Source: an uncultured Parabacteroides sp.
GTDB lineage: Bacteria > Bacteroidota > Bacteroidia > Bacteroidales > Tannerellaceae
Reading direction: 5' to 3'
Assembly (NCBI GenBank): GCA_949296075.1
Contig: CASFNG010000007.1
Location: 160,612 to 224,611 of the forward strand
Length of the DNA: 64,000 nucleotides
In this document: positions 1 to 10,607 of the stretch, piece after piece
How positions within the stretch are numbered: the first letter of the stretch is position 1
How the letters are laid out: each line of letters opens with the position of its first letter
Notes under the pieces: generated by a model
Databases searched by the model: none
What the model was told of the DNA's origin: nothing
Seen by the model: only the letters and a program-made list of their open reading frames with translations
Translations under genes and position numbers: made by a program

Positions 1-238
1 CCAAATCCGTACGGCGACGCCCCTCATTCAGAAACTCTAACTTCCACTCTTTCAGCATACGATACTTATCCAAATTGGCGGCGGTCACGGGATCTGGGTC
101 AATTCCGTCAGCGAAATAGCGTTTACGCACCTTATTAATCAATTCGGCCGCCCCCTGCTTGTCGCCCATACGCATCTTGCATTCCGCCAACGTATAATAA
201 ATCTCCGTCAGACGGATCGCAGTTAGGCAAGAAGCGAC
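1..238 (-). pseudogene. SusD/RagB-family lipoprotein, C-terminal fragment
   Basis: The minus strand encodes the typical C-terminal part of a SusD-like glycan-binding outer-membrane lipoprotein: an AIRLTEIYYTLAECKMR helix, then AAELINKVRKR, then EWKLEFLNEGRRRTDL running off the left edge. SusD proteins are usually about 500-600 residues; the first several hundred are missing, because homology begins directly after the ferritin terminator. No SusC partner is visible. An in-frame ATG exists at 284-286 but lies inside that terminator, so expression of a useful product is unlikely. I infer a deletion or recombination scar. The left part continues outside the window. Confidence 0.75.
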
Positions 239-245
239 AAGCCAT

Positions 246-282
246 AAAAAAGACACCTTGGCAAGTTGATTACCAAGGTGTC
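246..282 (-). terminator. Rho-independent terminator of ferritin gene
   Basis: A perfect 10-bp stem (252-261 with 273-282, arms gacaccttgg / ccaaggtgtc) has an 11-nt loop and is followed on the minus strand by a six-base T run (246-251). It lies about 55 bp after the ferritin stop. Confidence 0.9.
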
Positions 283-336
283 TCATTCAAATAATAAGTT
301 CGTCCTTACGGGAGGTGGTAAATCCTGCCCGCTCGC

Positions 337-819
337 TTATCTCTTACCCAATCTGTGATCCAAGATGCCCACATGGCACTCGCCATAGTGCTTCAGCTGC
401 TCCACGATATTCTTCGCGGTGGACTCCTCCTCTACCTGCTCACGAACGAAAGCGAACAGGAAGTCGCGGCTGGCGTGATCCTTATCCGCCTCGGCGATGT
501 TGACCATCTTGTCGATCTCCTCGGAAACATGGCACTCATGCTTGTAAACGTGCTCGAATACCTCCAGCGCGCTACCCCAGCCTGTCGGAACCACGTTGAC
601 CTGGCCGATCGTGATGTCACCACCGCGATCCAGCGTATAGTCGATCAACTTATGAGCATGCTCCAATTCCTCGTTCGCCTGCAATTTCATCCAATGAGCG
701 AAACCGTTCAATCCCTCTTTCTGGAAATAAACCGCCATCGAGAGATACAAATTCGAAGACCACATCTCCGCGTTAACCTGAGCGTTGAACGCCTCTGATA
801 ATTCCTTACTTAAGATCAT
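337..819 (-). CDS. ftnA: Bacterial non-heme ferritin
   Basis: 160 residues, the usual length for a bacterial ferritin, which stores iron in a 24-subunit cytoplasmic shell after oxidising Fe(II) at a ferroxidase centre. The protein is a four-helix bundle; E18 (QVNAEMWSSNLYLSMA) and the E51/H54 pair (NEELEHAHKL) fit the ferroxidase ligands of FtnA, and the QVEEE segment in helix D supplies further carboxylates. It is monocistronic: its own terminator follows, and a hairpin at 893-909 separates it from the GH92 gene upstream. A TATCTTCG box lies about 60 bp upstream of the ATG on the minus strand. Heme-binding bacterioferritin is less likely given the sequence pattern. Confidence 0.93.
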   Translation of the reverse strand: MILSKELSEAFNAQVNAEMWSSNLYLSMAVYFQKEGLNGFAHWMKLQANEELEHAHKLIDYTLDRGGDITIGQVNVVPTGWGSALEVFEHVYKHECHVSEEIDKMVNIAEADKDHASRDFLFAFVREQVEEESTAKNIVEQLKHYGECHVGILDHRLGKR

Positions 820-892
820 AACACTATTTTGTTTTACCTAAAAAATTAAACATTCTTCTATACTGTTCTTCTCGCGAAGATAACGAAAAGAA

Positions 893-909
893 AGCGTGAC
901 TATCACGCT
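893..909 (-). terminator. Hairpin between GH92 gene and ferritin gene
   Basis: A perfect 7-bp inverted repeat (agcgtga, cta, tcacgct) is flanked by T-rich sequence on both strands. It lies downstream of the GH92 gene and upstream of ferritin, so it probably ends the GH92 transcript. Confidence 0.55.
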
Positions 910-1016
910 CTCCCCTTCTTTTTTTGCCTGTCAAAGAGTTAAAATCTATTCATTTCCCGAGAGTCAAGGGCTAAGGATTCCATTCCGTTGCCTCAAAGGA
1001 GACGACGATACAGCGC

Positions 1017-3227
1017 TCAATACCAGACCTGCCCCGGACGACTGCCCATCTCAAACTCCAGTGTCGCCCCAGACATGATCTGCCCATGCGTGATATAGCT
1101 CTTGTCGTAGGGTTTCCCATCGAGTTTTACCGACTGGATATAGATATTCCCGGGGCTCACCCCCGTCGCTTTCACCGTGAACGTCTTGCCGTTCGCCAAC
1201 CGCATCCGCACCTCGGGAAAGAGCGGAGTACCGATCTCATAGCGTCCACTGACCGGATCGACCGGGTAGAAGCCCATCGCGCTGAACACGAACCAGGCCG
1301 ACATCTGCCCGCAATCCTCGTTGCCGCAAATGCCATCGGGAGCGTTCTTATAGAGATCATGCAGCACCTGCGCCACGTATTCCTGCGTCTTCCACGGCTG
1401 GCGTACCTTATTATACAGATAGATCACATGATGGCTCGGCTCATTGCCATGCGCGTACTGCCCGATCATGCCGGTACTGAAGATCGGCAGCTCCTCGTCG
1501 GCGGAGGTATAGGTGAACATACTATCGAGTTTCTGGACGAAACGCTCCTCTCCCCCTACCAAGCCGATCAAGCCGTCTATGTCGTGCGGCACCGACCAGA
1601 GGTATTGCCAGGCGTTGCTCTCACAAATATCCTCGGTATAAGTAGCCGCGTCGAACGGGGTGACGAAATTTCCCTTCTCGTCGCGCGATTGCATGAAGCC
1701 CGTCTCAGGGTTGAACACGTTCCGGTAATTACGCGCCCGTTTGTCAAACTCCTCGGCGATCTCCCGCTTGCCCATCTTCTCCGCCATGCGGGCGATGCAA
1801 TAATCGTCGTAAGCATACTCCAAGGTCTTCGAGAGCGACCAGCTCTCCCACTTCTTCGGATCGCTGAAGGCCGGCACGTAACCCAGCTCCTTATACAGAC
1901 CTATCCCCCGGTAATCATCGCGGTTGGCGGTAGCCACGCAAGCCTCCAGCGCCTTTTCCGCGTCAAAAGAGCCGATCCCCTTCAGGTAAGCGTCCACGAT
2001 GACCGGCACGGCATGATAACCGATCATCATGTTCGTCTCGTGCCCATACAGATTCCAAAGAGGAAGCGCCCCGCTCTGCTCATAAAAGTGGAGGAAACAT
2101 TGGATCATGTCGCCCACCCTTTCCGGTTCCGTATAGGTAAACAGCGGATGCGAGGCCCGGAAGGTATCCCACAGGGAGAAGGTCGAATAATTCGTCCAGC
2201 CCTCCGCCCGGTGGATCTGGTTGTCCGGTCCATAATAGGAGCCATCCACGTCACTATAAATCGTCGGGGCGAGCATCGTATGATACAAGGCGGTATAGAA
2301 CTTCACTCGGTCGTCCGCTTCACCTCTCTGTACCTCGATAGCAGAAAGTTGCCTGTTCCAGTTGGCCTCCGCCTCGGCGCGGTACCTGTCGAAATCATCC
2401 GTAGGCACCTCGGCGGCCAGGTTCCTCTCCGCCCCCTCCATGCTCACGCCAGAGAGCGCCGTATTCACCAAGATCCGCTCGCCCTGTTTCGTATCGAAAT
2501 CGAAGCGGGTCACGTATGCCGTCCCGATCCTCCCTTTATCCTTCAGACTGATCGCGGTCGTATCCAACTGACAGCCCGTGAAAGGACGGGAGAAGCGGGT
2601 ATAGAAATAGACGTGCTGATCGGGCGACCATCCTTGCGAAAAGCGATAGCCCCGGATCGTCACGGAATCGACCACCTCGATGTACGAGTCCAAGGTGAAG
2701 TCCCAATTCATCGCCTTCCTCAGGTTCAAGAAGATAGATGCCTCCCCCTCCGGGAAGGTATAACGCTGGATGCCACATCGCTCCGTGGCGGTCAGTTCCA
2801 CGTCAATATCATAATCGCTCAAGCGCACCCGGTAATAGCCCGCCGAGGCCTCCTCATCATCGTGAGAGAAGGAGGAATAGATCCCCAACGGCGGTTCCGC
2901 CTCCTTATAAGGCCGCATCACCGGCATGAAGGAGATGTCGTACAAATCGCCGGCACCCGTTCCCGAGAGGTGCGTATGGCTGAAACCTGCGATCGTGGAA
3001 TCGGGGTAAAAATAACCGGCTATCCGATCCCATCCCGGCAATCCGTTATCCGGGCTCAGCTGCACCATCCCGAAAGGGACCTGCGCCCCCGGGTAGGTGT
3101 TCCCCGTAAAATCGGTACCGATCAAAGGATTCACGCATCGCGCGTAGTCCGCTGTCTCCACTTTCTTTCCAGGCGAACAGGCGATCAAGGCCAGTAGGGG
3201 AAACGCCCATAATGTTTTATATCTCAT
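1017..3227 (-). CDS. GH92 alpha-mannosidase, exported lipoprotein
   Basis: 736 residues, typical for glycoside hydrolase family 92, Ca-dependent exo-alpha-mannosidases that Bacteroidales use on N-glycans and yeast mannan. An N-terminal signal with lipobox (LLALIAC, Cys17) predicts lipidation. The N-terminal beta-sandwich begins with VNPLIGTDFTGNTYPGAQVPFG, and the catalytic (alpha/alpha)6 part shows WDTFRASHPL, GYHAVPVIVDAYLKG and the GNEDCGQMSAWFVFSAMGFYP block characteristic of the family. The linkage specificity (alpha-1,2, -1,3 or -1,4) cannot be read from the sequence. It is a single gene with no SusC/D pair beside it, apart from the SusD scar on the other side of ferritin. Confidence 0.92.
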   Translation of the reverse strand: MRYKTLWAFPLLALIACSPGKKVETADYARCVNPLIGTDFTGNTYPGAQVPFGMVQLSPDNGLPGWDRIAGYFYPDSTIAGFSHTHLSGTGAGDLYDISFMPVMRPYKEAEPPLGIYSSFSHDDEEASAGYYRVRLSDYDIDVELTATERCGIQRYTFPEGEASIFLNLRKAMNWDFTLDSYIEVVDSVTIRGYRFSQGWSPDQHVYFYTRFSRPFTGCQLDTTAISLKDKGRIGTAYVTRFDFDTKQGERILVNTALSGVSMEGAERNLAAEVPTDDFDRYRAEAEANWNRQLSAIEVQRGEADDRVKFYTALYHTMLAPTIYSDVDGSYYGPDNQIHRAEGWTNYSTFSLWDTFRASHPLFTYTEPERVGDMIQCFLHFYEQSGALPLWNLYGHETNMMIGYHAVPVIVDAYLKGIGSFDAEKALEACVATANRDDYRGIGLYKELGYVPAFSDPKKWESWSLSKTLEYAYDDYCIARMAEKMGKREIAEEFDKRARNYRNVFNPETGFMQSRDEKGNFVTPFDAATYTEDICESNAWQYLWSVPHDIDGLIGLVGGEERFVQKLDSMFTYTSADEELPIFSTGMIGQYAHGNEPSHHVIYLYNKVRQPWKTQEYVAQVLHDLYKNAPDGICGNEDCGQMSAWFVFSAMGFYPVDPVSGRYEIGTPLFPEVRMRLANGKTFTVKATGVSPGNIYIQSVKLDGKPYDKSYITHGQIMSGATLEFEMGSRPGQVWY

Positions 3228-3340
3228 ATCAAATCATTTATTTTAGATCTTTAGGGGATCGCTCCAAGCAAAGATAACATCTTTCCGCCGATTTCCAACC
3301 ATCCCCTTTGCGTATCAACCGAAAGAGGAGGCGGATGATC

Positions 3341-3367
3341 GCGAAAAAACAGGAGCGGCTTTTCTCC
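3341..3367. repeat. Intergenic A-tract/GC-core/T-tract motif, copy 1
   Basis: GCGAAAAAACAGGAGCGG followed by CTTTTCTCC forms an imperfect palindrome just upstream of the ogt promoter. Similar elements occur at 13486-13534 (two copies), 24197-24221, 28434-28457 and 61511-61535, all intergenic. Function unknown. Confidence 0.4.
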
Positions 3368-3386
3368 TAAACTTGGTGGTCTTTCG

Positions 3387-3394
3387 TATATTTG
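3387..3394 (+). promoter_or_regulatory. Bacteroidetes -7 box for ogt
   Basis: TATATTTG matches the TAnnTTTG consensus exactly, 31 bp before the ogt ATG. No TTTG is found at -33; T-rich sequence occupies that position. Confidence 0.6.
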
Positions 3395-3425
3395 CCGGTG
3401 TAGTTTTTTCACCTCATCAATATCT

Positions 3426-3995
3426 ATGGAAAAATCCGGGGACGAGCTTTATCAAACGACTAATCCAATCTATATCACTTGGCATCAAACGCCTTGCGGC
3501 ACGATACTGTTGGGGGATCTCGATGGGGCGCTATGCCTGTGCGACTGGCCCGGGGAGCCTCGCCGCTCCCGTATCGACCGCCGTATACAGAAAGCGTTCA
3601 ACGCTCGATACGTGGAGAGAATCACCCCCTTGCTACGGCAGGCTATCGAACAATTGGACGCCTATTTCGCCCGCGAGCGGACGACGTTCGACCTTCCCTT
3701 GCGGTTCGCGGGGACCGACTTCCAGCGATCGGTCTGGCATGCTCTTTTGGAAATTCCCTACGGGGCGACAATCTCCTACGAAGAGCTGGCACAGCGATTG
3801 GGCAATCCGCGGGCGGTACGGGCGGTGGCTTCCGCTAATGGGGCGAACCCGATCGCTATATTCGTGCCTTGCCACCGGGTGATCGGCAAGGATCACCGAC
3901 TGACAGGCTACGCCGGAGGGCTCACGGCCAAGGCTATATTGCTGGATTTAGAAAAAGGACAGAGTCTCTCACAAGCGGGATCGGGTGCGCATTAA
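3426..3995 (+). CDS. ogt: Methylated-DNA--protein-cysteine methyltransferase
   Basis: 189 residues. The suicide repair protein takes the methyl group from O6-methylguanine (and O4-methylthymine) onto its own cysteine. The active-site block IFVPCHRVIGKDHRLTGYAG is present, with acceptor Cys149, preceded by the winged-helix DNA-binding part (FQRSVWHALLEIPYGATISY). The N-terminal domain is the short Ogt type without the zinc cysteines or AraC domain of Ada. The start is set by an ATG 31 bp after a TAnnTTTG box. The gene converges with the transporter gene; their stop codons overlap over the TTAA at 3992-3995. Confidence 0.95.
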   Translation: MEKSGDELYQTTNPIYITWHQTPCGTILLGDLDGALCLCDWPGEPRRSRIDRRIQKAFNARYVERITPLLRQAIEQLDAYFARERTTFDLPLRFAGTDFQRSVWHALLEIPYGATISYEELAQRLGNPRAVRAVASANGANPIAIFVPCHRVIGKDHRLTGYAGGLTAKAILLDLEKGQSLSQAGSGAH

Positions 3996-4960
3996 GCGGA
4001 GGTAGCCAACTCCCGTTCCTCTTTCTTCCGCTTCTTCCACAGCTGGTAGCTGTTGATGATGTTCTGCCAGAGTACATAGCTGCCGGGAGCTACCGACGAG
4101 AGCGGATTCAGATAGGTATAGGCCATCCAGATGGCGAGCACCGTATTCTTCTGCCCTAAGGCTTGCCCGGCGCTGATGCGGTCGTTATAGCGTGTACCGA
4201 TACGCTTCCCGTAATAGAATTGGAACGCACAGGTAATCAAACCGCCCAAGGCGATCAGGATCTCCACATAGACATCCGCTGAGCTATTCACCAACGAACG
4301 CACGGTCTGCCCTGTCACGATCGCCAAGGCGACCGCCCAAAGGTAAAAAGCGAGATCCTTGAACCCCGCCAACAACCGATGGACAGCGGGCATGAACCTC
4401 CGGAAAAACAGGGCAAGGAAGAAAGGGAATAGCAATAGGGGGAATACCTTCCCCAAGATCATCAGGAAAGCCGCGAAAAAAGTCAGGCCGGCATGAGGCT
4501 CCACGAGCGGGAAAACCAAAGGAACCACGGTAGCCGCCAGCAGGTTGGAGAACAGGGTATAGGTAGTCAGGCTCGACGCGCTTCCCCCTAACTTCCCGGT
4601 AATGACAGCCGCGGCCGTGGCAGTTGGGCAAATCAGGCAGACCATCGCCCCCTCGAACACCTCGCGGTATTCCTCGCTCATCGGGAGCCAGAGCAACAAG
4701 GCGGCAAGCAACAGGCTCGATCCCAACTGAATCAGCAATAACCAGCCATGCCACGGGCAGGGCATCAGCTCGCGGAGGGAGATCTTGCAGAAGGTCAGGA
4801 GCAATTGGGCGAAAATCAAGAGGGGAGTGAGGTAGGCGATCAACGTGAACATGAAGGGCTTGGTGGGTGCCAGTAAAGAGACATTGGCAAACAGGAAATA
4901 ACCGATAGCCCCGGCGCACATGGAGATCGGGAGCGTCCACGTCTTAAAGAACTTCAACAT
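3992..4960 (-). CDS. BASS-family (bile acid:sodium symporter-like) transporter
   Basis: 322 residues, almost entirely hydrophobic with about nine or ten membrane segments. CLICPTATAAAVITGKLGG and the later AGQALGQKNTVLAIW match the two crossover motifs of the SBF/BASS fold, including the GxK/GQKN type ion-binding loops. I place the start at the ATG at 4960 (MLKFFKTW), preceded by AAAGGA at suitable distance; an upstream in-frame ATG at 4990 would overlap the likely promoter. The family carries bile acids, organic acids or other anions with sodium; the substrate cannot be told here. It stands alone and converges on ogt. Confidence 0.82.
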   Translation of the reverse strand: MLKFFKTWTLPISMCAGAIGYFLFANVSLLAPTKPFMFTLIAYLTPLLIFAQLLLTFCKISLRELMPCPWHGWLLLIQLGSSLLLAALLLWLPMSEEYREVFEGAMVCLICPTATAAAVITGKLGGSASSLTTYTLFSNLLAATVVPLVFPLVEPHAGLTFFAAFLMILGKVFPLLLFPFFLALFFRRFMPAVHRLLAGFKDLAFYLWAVALAIVTGQTVRSLVNSSADVYVEILIALGGLITCAFQFYYGKRIGTRYNDRISAGQALGQKNTVLAIWMAYTYLNPLSSVAPGSYVLWQNIINSYQLWKKRKKEERELATSA

Positions 4961-5035
4961 AACTTCAATCCTTTGTATTTCGGGCTGCAAAGTAATAGCA
5001 TTCCGATGAAAGAGACAAGAAAGATCTCCCGATTC

Positions 5036-5077
5036 GACAAAAAAGGAAGGAGGGTAAGGGAATAATCCCTGCCCTCC
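5036..5077 (-). terminator. Terminator of rhaT
   Basis: GGAGGG and AAGGGA arms pair with TCCCT and CCCTCC across a small internal loop (5049-5077); the minus strand then continues into a T run (5036-5044). Confidence 0.7.
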
Positions 5078-5110
5078 CCTATAAATTGAGATCCAATGGA
5101 TAGCTACTCC

Positions 5111-6145
5111 TTAGCCCAGCAATTGGGGTAAGAAAGAGGAGACGATCAGCACGACCAACCCAACCACCAGCACGGTGATCGTCTTCGCGGAACATCCTTT
5201 CCACTCCTTCAGGATGATTCCCCATACGTTCGAGAAGACAACATTGAGCGCCATCAAGATACAGAACGCGAAGGTCAGCAGTGTTTGCGAGCCTGACAGG
5301 AACCCTTTGCCCAAGGCCAATCCGAAGAACTGGCTGTACCAGAGCACGCCCGCCAACATACAAAAGAGCAGGTTATTGCCCCATACCTCCCGCTTGCCGT
5401 AATCCCCCCAAGTACGGTTCGCCCGGTTCTGGTAGAGGCAATAGACGGCGTTGGTCGCGAAGCCTCCCAAGGTAACCAAGAAGGTGGCGGGCAGTGTCTT
5501 GAACAGGGCATCCGAAGCCTCGAAATGCAAGGAGGATCCAAACTCCAGACCGACATTGAAACAGCCACTCATGAGGCCGGCCAGCACGGCGATCACGATC
5601 CCTTTAGGGAAATTGAAGTCCTTCACGGCCTCTCGCTGCTCCTCCTCGCTCAGACCTCTCGACTTCATGCTACCGGCCACCCCGATGATCGCGATACCCA
5701 CGAGCGTGACCGCGACACCAATCAGCACCGCGGCGGTCAACTTCTCCAGATGTCCCGCCTCGGGATAGAACACATGGAGCATTACCGGCGCTAAGATCGT
5801 CCCTAAGCCGGCACAAGTGCCCAAAGCTACGCTCTGCCCCAGCGCGATTCCCAAGTAACGCATGGAAAGGCCGAAGGTCAATCCGCCTACGCCCCAAAGC
5901 ATCCCGAAGAAGAGGGTCAGAAGGATGTCCAAGGCATGAGAACCCACGAATAACTCGCTTAAGGTATGTCCGGCAGGTACCGCCAGCAAAGCGCCCAAGA
6001 ACGGGAACACGAGCCAAGCGAATACGCCCTGGACCAGCCAATAAGTCTCCCAACTCCAGTTTTTTATCTTGTTGATAGGCACATAACTACTTGATTGGCA
6101 AAACGCTCCTACCGCGATAATCAACAATCCGATTACGATTTCCAT
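5111..6145 (-). CDS. rhaT: L-rhamnose:H+ symporter RhaT
   Basis: 344 residues with ten predicted membrane segments; proton-coupled uptake of L-rhamnose across the inner membrane. RhaT-family hallmarks include GAFCQSSSYVPINKIKNWSW near the N-terminus, WGVGGLTFGLSMRYLG, and GKGFLSGSQTLLTFAF near the C-terminus. The start at 6145 is chosen because GGAGGAGAG lies just upstream; a longer reading frame to 6187 lacks a ribosome site. No rhamnose isomerase, kinase or aldolase gene is nearby, so in this window it is an orphan transporter; a relative with another sugar specificity is possible. Confidence 0.9.
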   Translation of the reverse strand: MEIVIGLLIIAVGAFCQSSSYVPINKIKNWSWETYWLVQGVFAWLVFPFLGALLAVPAGHTLSELFVGSHALDILLTLFFGMLWGVGGLTFGLSMRYLGIALGQSVALGTCAGLGTILAPVMLHVFYPEAGHLEKLTAAVLIGVAVTLVGIAIIGVAGSMKSRGLSEEEQREAVKDFNFPKGIVIAVLAGLMSGCFNVGLEFGSSLHFEASDALFKTLPATFLVTLGGFATNAVYCLYQNRANRTWGDYGKREVWGNNLLFCMLAGVLWYSQFFGLALGKGFLSGSQTLLTFAFCILMALNVVFSNVWGIILKEWKGCSAKTITVLVVGLVVLIVSSFLPQLLG

Positions 6146-6404
6146 GCTTTTCTCTCCTCCAAAATTCAACAGGAAGATAGGCCGCATAAGGCATGGACGA
6201 CTGCCTCAGCACCTATGTCTCCTCTATCCGTTTTAAGATTAACTGTATATGATTTGATCGTCCACGTACAAAACTATTCATTAATTTCCATATATGCTCA
6301 CCTCTCGCCCCTCTTTTAACGCATCCTATTGACAAAAAAACACGATTTTCCCCTACCAGCAGGCAGAACGACACCTTCTCCAATCGATCCTGGCCTATGT
6401 CCAC
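6146..6404. other. Intergenic region upstream of rhaT
   Basis: With the adjoining terminator this is about 320 bp without a gene. It should hold the rhaT promoter, but I find only a weak TATCTTCC box 25-30 bp upstream of the start. No conserved reading frame, tRNA or riboswitch fold is recognisable. Confidence 0.5.
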
Positions 6405-6437
6405 AAAAAAACGGGTGTATCACAATGATACACCCGT
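6405..6437 (-). terminator. Terminator of the NagB-like/PIG-L gene
   Basis: A perfect 12-bp stem (acgggtgtatca / tgatacacccgt, loop caa) is followed on the minus strand by six T residues. It begins about 30 bp after the stop codon. Confidence 0.92.
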
Positions 6438-6466
6438 TTCTTCTATTTATTATACTTTCCCTTCGC

Positions 6467-8452
6467 TTATCGCAGAGGTCTGTATTGTACGAAAGCCTCG
6501 ATCGCCTCGTAAGAAGCCAAACCTAACTGGCGATAGAGCTCAGCTGTCGCCCGATTGCGATCTTCCGCCCGTTGCCAAAAGAGACGTTCGTCATCTCCTA
6601 AATAAGGAGCGCTCTCCGCTTGCGATTGATGCTTCAAGATCGCATTCCGTTTGAAGCGCAATTCCTCCGGACTGATAGGAACAGCCATCTCGATATGGTC
6701 CATCTCCCACTCGGCCCATGCGCCGCGATACATCCAAACCCGGCAGTTCTTCATCCATTCCTCGTCCTTCACCTCGTCGATAGCGGCAAGCACGGCATCC
6801 AAACATACCTTATGTGTCCCGTGAGGGTCAGCCAAGTCGCCAGCCACGAACATCTCGTCTGGCTTGATCTCTAACAACAAGTTTTTCACGATGTCCTTAT
6901 CCACGTCGCTCAACTCGTTCTTTTTTACCTGGCCTGTCTCATAGAACGGAAGATCCAAGAAGTGGACGTGATCATCCTTCACGCCTGAATAACGGCAGCC
7001 ATGACGAGCCTCTTCCCGACGGATCGTACCCTTCATGAAAAGCACGTCCTTTCTTTCGGGCTCTCCGTTCTCCACTTTCTCGTAACGCAGGTAATTAATG
7101 ATCTCCAAAGCCTTGTCCTTCACGGCGGAATCTGGGGAGTACTTATCGCATACGTCACGCAGATACTCGCAATAGCGGATCACCTCCTCATCGCCCACCG
7201 CAATATTTCCGGAGGTTTCATAAGCGACGTGTACGTCATGATGCTGGTCGCACAAACGACGCAACGTGCCACCCATCGAGATCACATCATCATCCGGGTG
7301 CGGACTGAACACGATCACTTTCTTCGGATATGGGGTAGCTCGTTCCGGACGGTTGGAATCGTCCGCATTAGGCTTACCACCCGGCCAACCGGTGATGGTA
7401 TGCTGAATATCATTAAATATCTTGATATTTACATTATATGCGGAACCATACAGAGCAAGCAGCTCTCCCAAACCATGTTCACTATAATCCTTATTCGTCA
7501 ATTTCAGGATGGGTTTGTTCGTCAGCTGGCACAACCAGACGATCGCACGGCGGATGAGTTTATTATCCCACTCACAACTGGTCACTAACCAGGGATGACT
7601 GATACGGGTCAAGTCGTAAGCGGCGGAAAGGTCGATCACGACTTTAGCGTTCGGGTGGTTCTGCAAATAGCTGGATGGCACAGCATCATTCGCCTTATCC
7701 TCCACGGTCTTAGCGATCACGCTCGCCTTATCCTCGCCCCAAGCGATCAATATGACCTGACGGGCGTTCATCATCGTAGAGATCCCCATCGTAATGATAC
7801 CTGCCGGGACATTCTCCTGCGAGGCGAACGTACGAGCTGCCTCTTTCCGTGAAGCGCCTTCCAGCAAGACCATACGCATCCGCGAGCTAACCGAGGTACC
7901 TGCCGCATTAAACATGATGTTGCTGGAATTTCCGATCCCCAACAACAAGCAATCGATACCTCCGACAGCCTGGATCTGCTCCTCATACTGCCGGCAATAA
8001 TCGATGATGGCATCCTTGGGCATACAGCCATCCGGACAATGGATATTAGAAGGATCTATATCCACATGGTCGAACAACTCCGCCTTCAGGCTCGCGAAAT
8101 TACCGGAACTGGGATTGCTAAGCGGATAAAACTCATACTCCACGAAAGCGATCACGTTACGGAAGCTCAACTTCTCCTCCTTGTGCATACGGATAAGCTC
8201 CTTATAGACACTCAACGGAGAGCGACCACCCGGCAAAGCGATCACGAATGACTTCCCGAGTTCCTGCTTCTTACGGATTTGCGTGGCGATCTCTCTCGCG
8301 ACAGCCACCGAACCCTCTTCCGCAGATTCATAAATGTTCGTAGGGATCTTCTCCAAACGAGTCAGAACAGAATGCTCAAAGGCATTCTCCGGACGGTAAT
8401 ACCGTAAAGGTATGCGCGTCAAGGTGATTTGAGAACTAAGGTTCTTTTTCAT
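6467..8452 (-). CDS. NagB-like pseudoenzyme fused to PIG-L/LmbE deacetylase
   Basis: 661 residues, two domains. Residues ~35-290 have the glucosamine-6-phosphate deaminase fold ([33 protein letters not shown]). Residues ~377-620 are a PIG-L/LmbE zinc N-deacetylase with an intact SPHPDDD (H385, D387, D388) and PHGTHK (H544, H547). In E. coli NagB the catalytic residues are D72, D141, H143 and E148; by alignment these are Y106, S176, N178 and A183 here, so the deaminase is probably inactive and may bind a sugar phosphate. The fusion is common in Bacteroidales and often annotated nagB. A substrate such as an N-acetylated amino sugar is inferred. Promoter box at 8490, terminator at 6405. Confidence 0.85.
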   Translation of the reverse strand: MKKNLSSQITLTRIPLRYYRPENAFEHSVLTRLEKIPTNIYESAEEGSVAVAREIATQIRKKQELGKSFVIALPGGRSPLSVYKELIRMHKEEKLSFRNVIAFVEYEFYPLSNPSSGNFASLKAELFDHVDIDPSNIHCPDGCMPKDAIIDYCRQYEEQIQAVGGIDCLLLGIGNSSNIMFNAAGTSVSSRMRMVLLEGASRKEAARTFASQENVPAGIITMGISTMMNARQVILIAWGEDKASVIAKTVEDKANDAVPSSYLQNHPNAKVVIDLSAAYDLTRISHPWLVTSCEWDNKLIRRAIVWLCQLTNKPILKLTNKDYSEHGLGELLALYGSAYNVNIKIFNDIQHTITGWPGGKPNADDSNRPERATPYPKKVIVFSPHPDDDVISMGGTLRRLCDQHHDVHVAYETSGNIAVGDEEVIRYCEYLRDVCDKYSPDSAVKDKALEIINYLRYEKVENGEPERKDVLFMKGTIRREEARHGCRYSGVKDDHVHFLDLPFYETGQVKKNELSDVDKDIVKNLLLEIKPDEMFVAGDLADPHGTHKVCLDAVLAAIDEVKDEEWMKNCRVWMYRGAWAEWEMDHIEMAVPISPEELRFKRNAILKHQSQAESAPYLGDDERLFWQRAEDRNRATAELYRQLGLASYEAIEAFVQYRPLR

Positions 8453-8489
8453 GTAATGATTGATTTAAATTACCTATTTTCTTGAATCG

Positions 8490-8497
8490 CAAATATA
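8490..8497 (-). promoter_or_regulatory. -7 box for the NagB-like/PIG-L gene
   Basis: TATATTTG on the minus strand followed by CG, an exact TAnnTTTG match, 38 bp upstream of the ATG. No clear -33 TTTG at 19-20 bp spacing. Confidence 0.6.
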
Positions 8498-8545
8498 GCG
8501 AAAATACTCAATCATTCTCATCTACAAAGCCAAGTATTATTTTAC

Positions 8546-10489
<1,944 letters not shown>

Positions 10490-10553
10490 ACCATCTTTGT
10501 TTTACTGACCGCGAAGATACGAATAAATCAGGATTCCGCGCCCCTATCTATAC

Positions 10554-10587
10554 AGCAGGGGCGAAGCCGTCCGGCCTCGCCCCTGCT
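10554..10587 (-). terminator. Hairpin downstream of fimbrillin gene 1
   Basis: An 11-bp perfect stem (agcaggggcga / tcgcccctgct) with a 12-nt loop lies about 20 bp after the stop codon. There is no strong T run on either strand, so termination strength is uncertain. Confidence 0.6.
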
Positions 10588-10607
10588 ATCATTTATCATC
10601 AGGTTAT

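Noticed and set aside
1086-3197. 703-codon plus-strand open frame opposite the GH92 gene
   Set aside because: Antisense shadow of a well-supported GH92 gene; the translation is low-complexity Arg/His/Leu-rich with no domain or signal.
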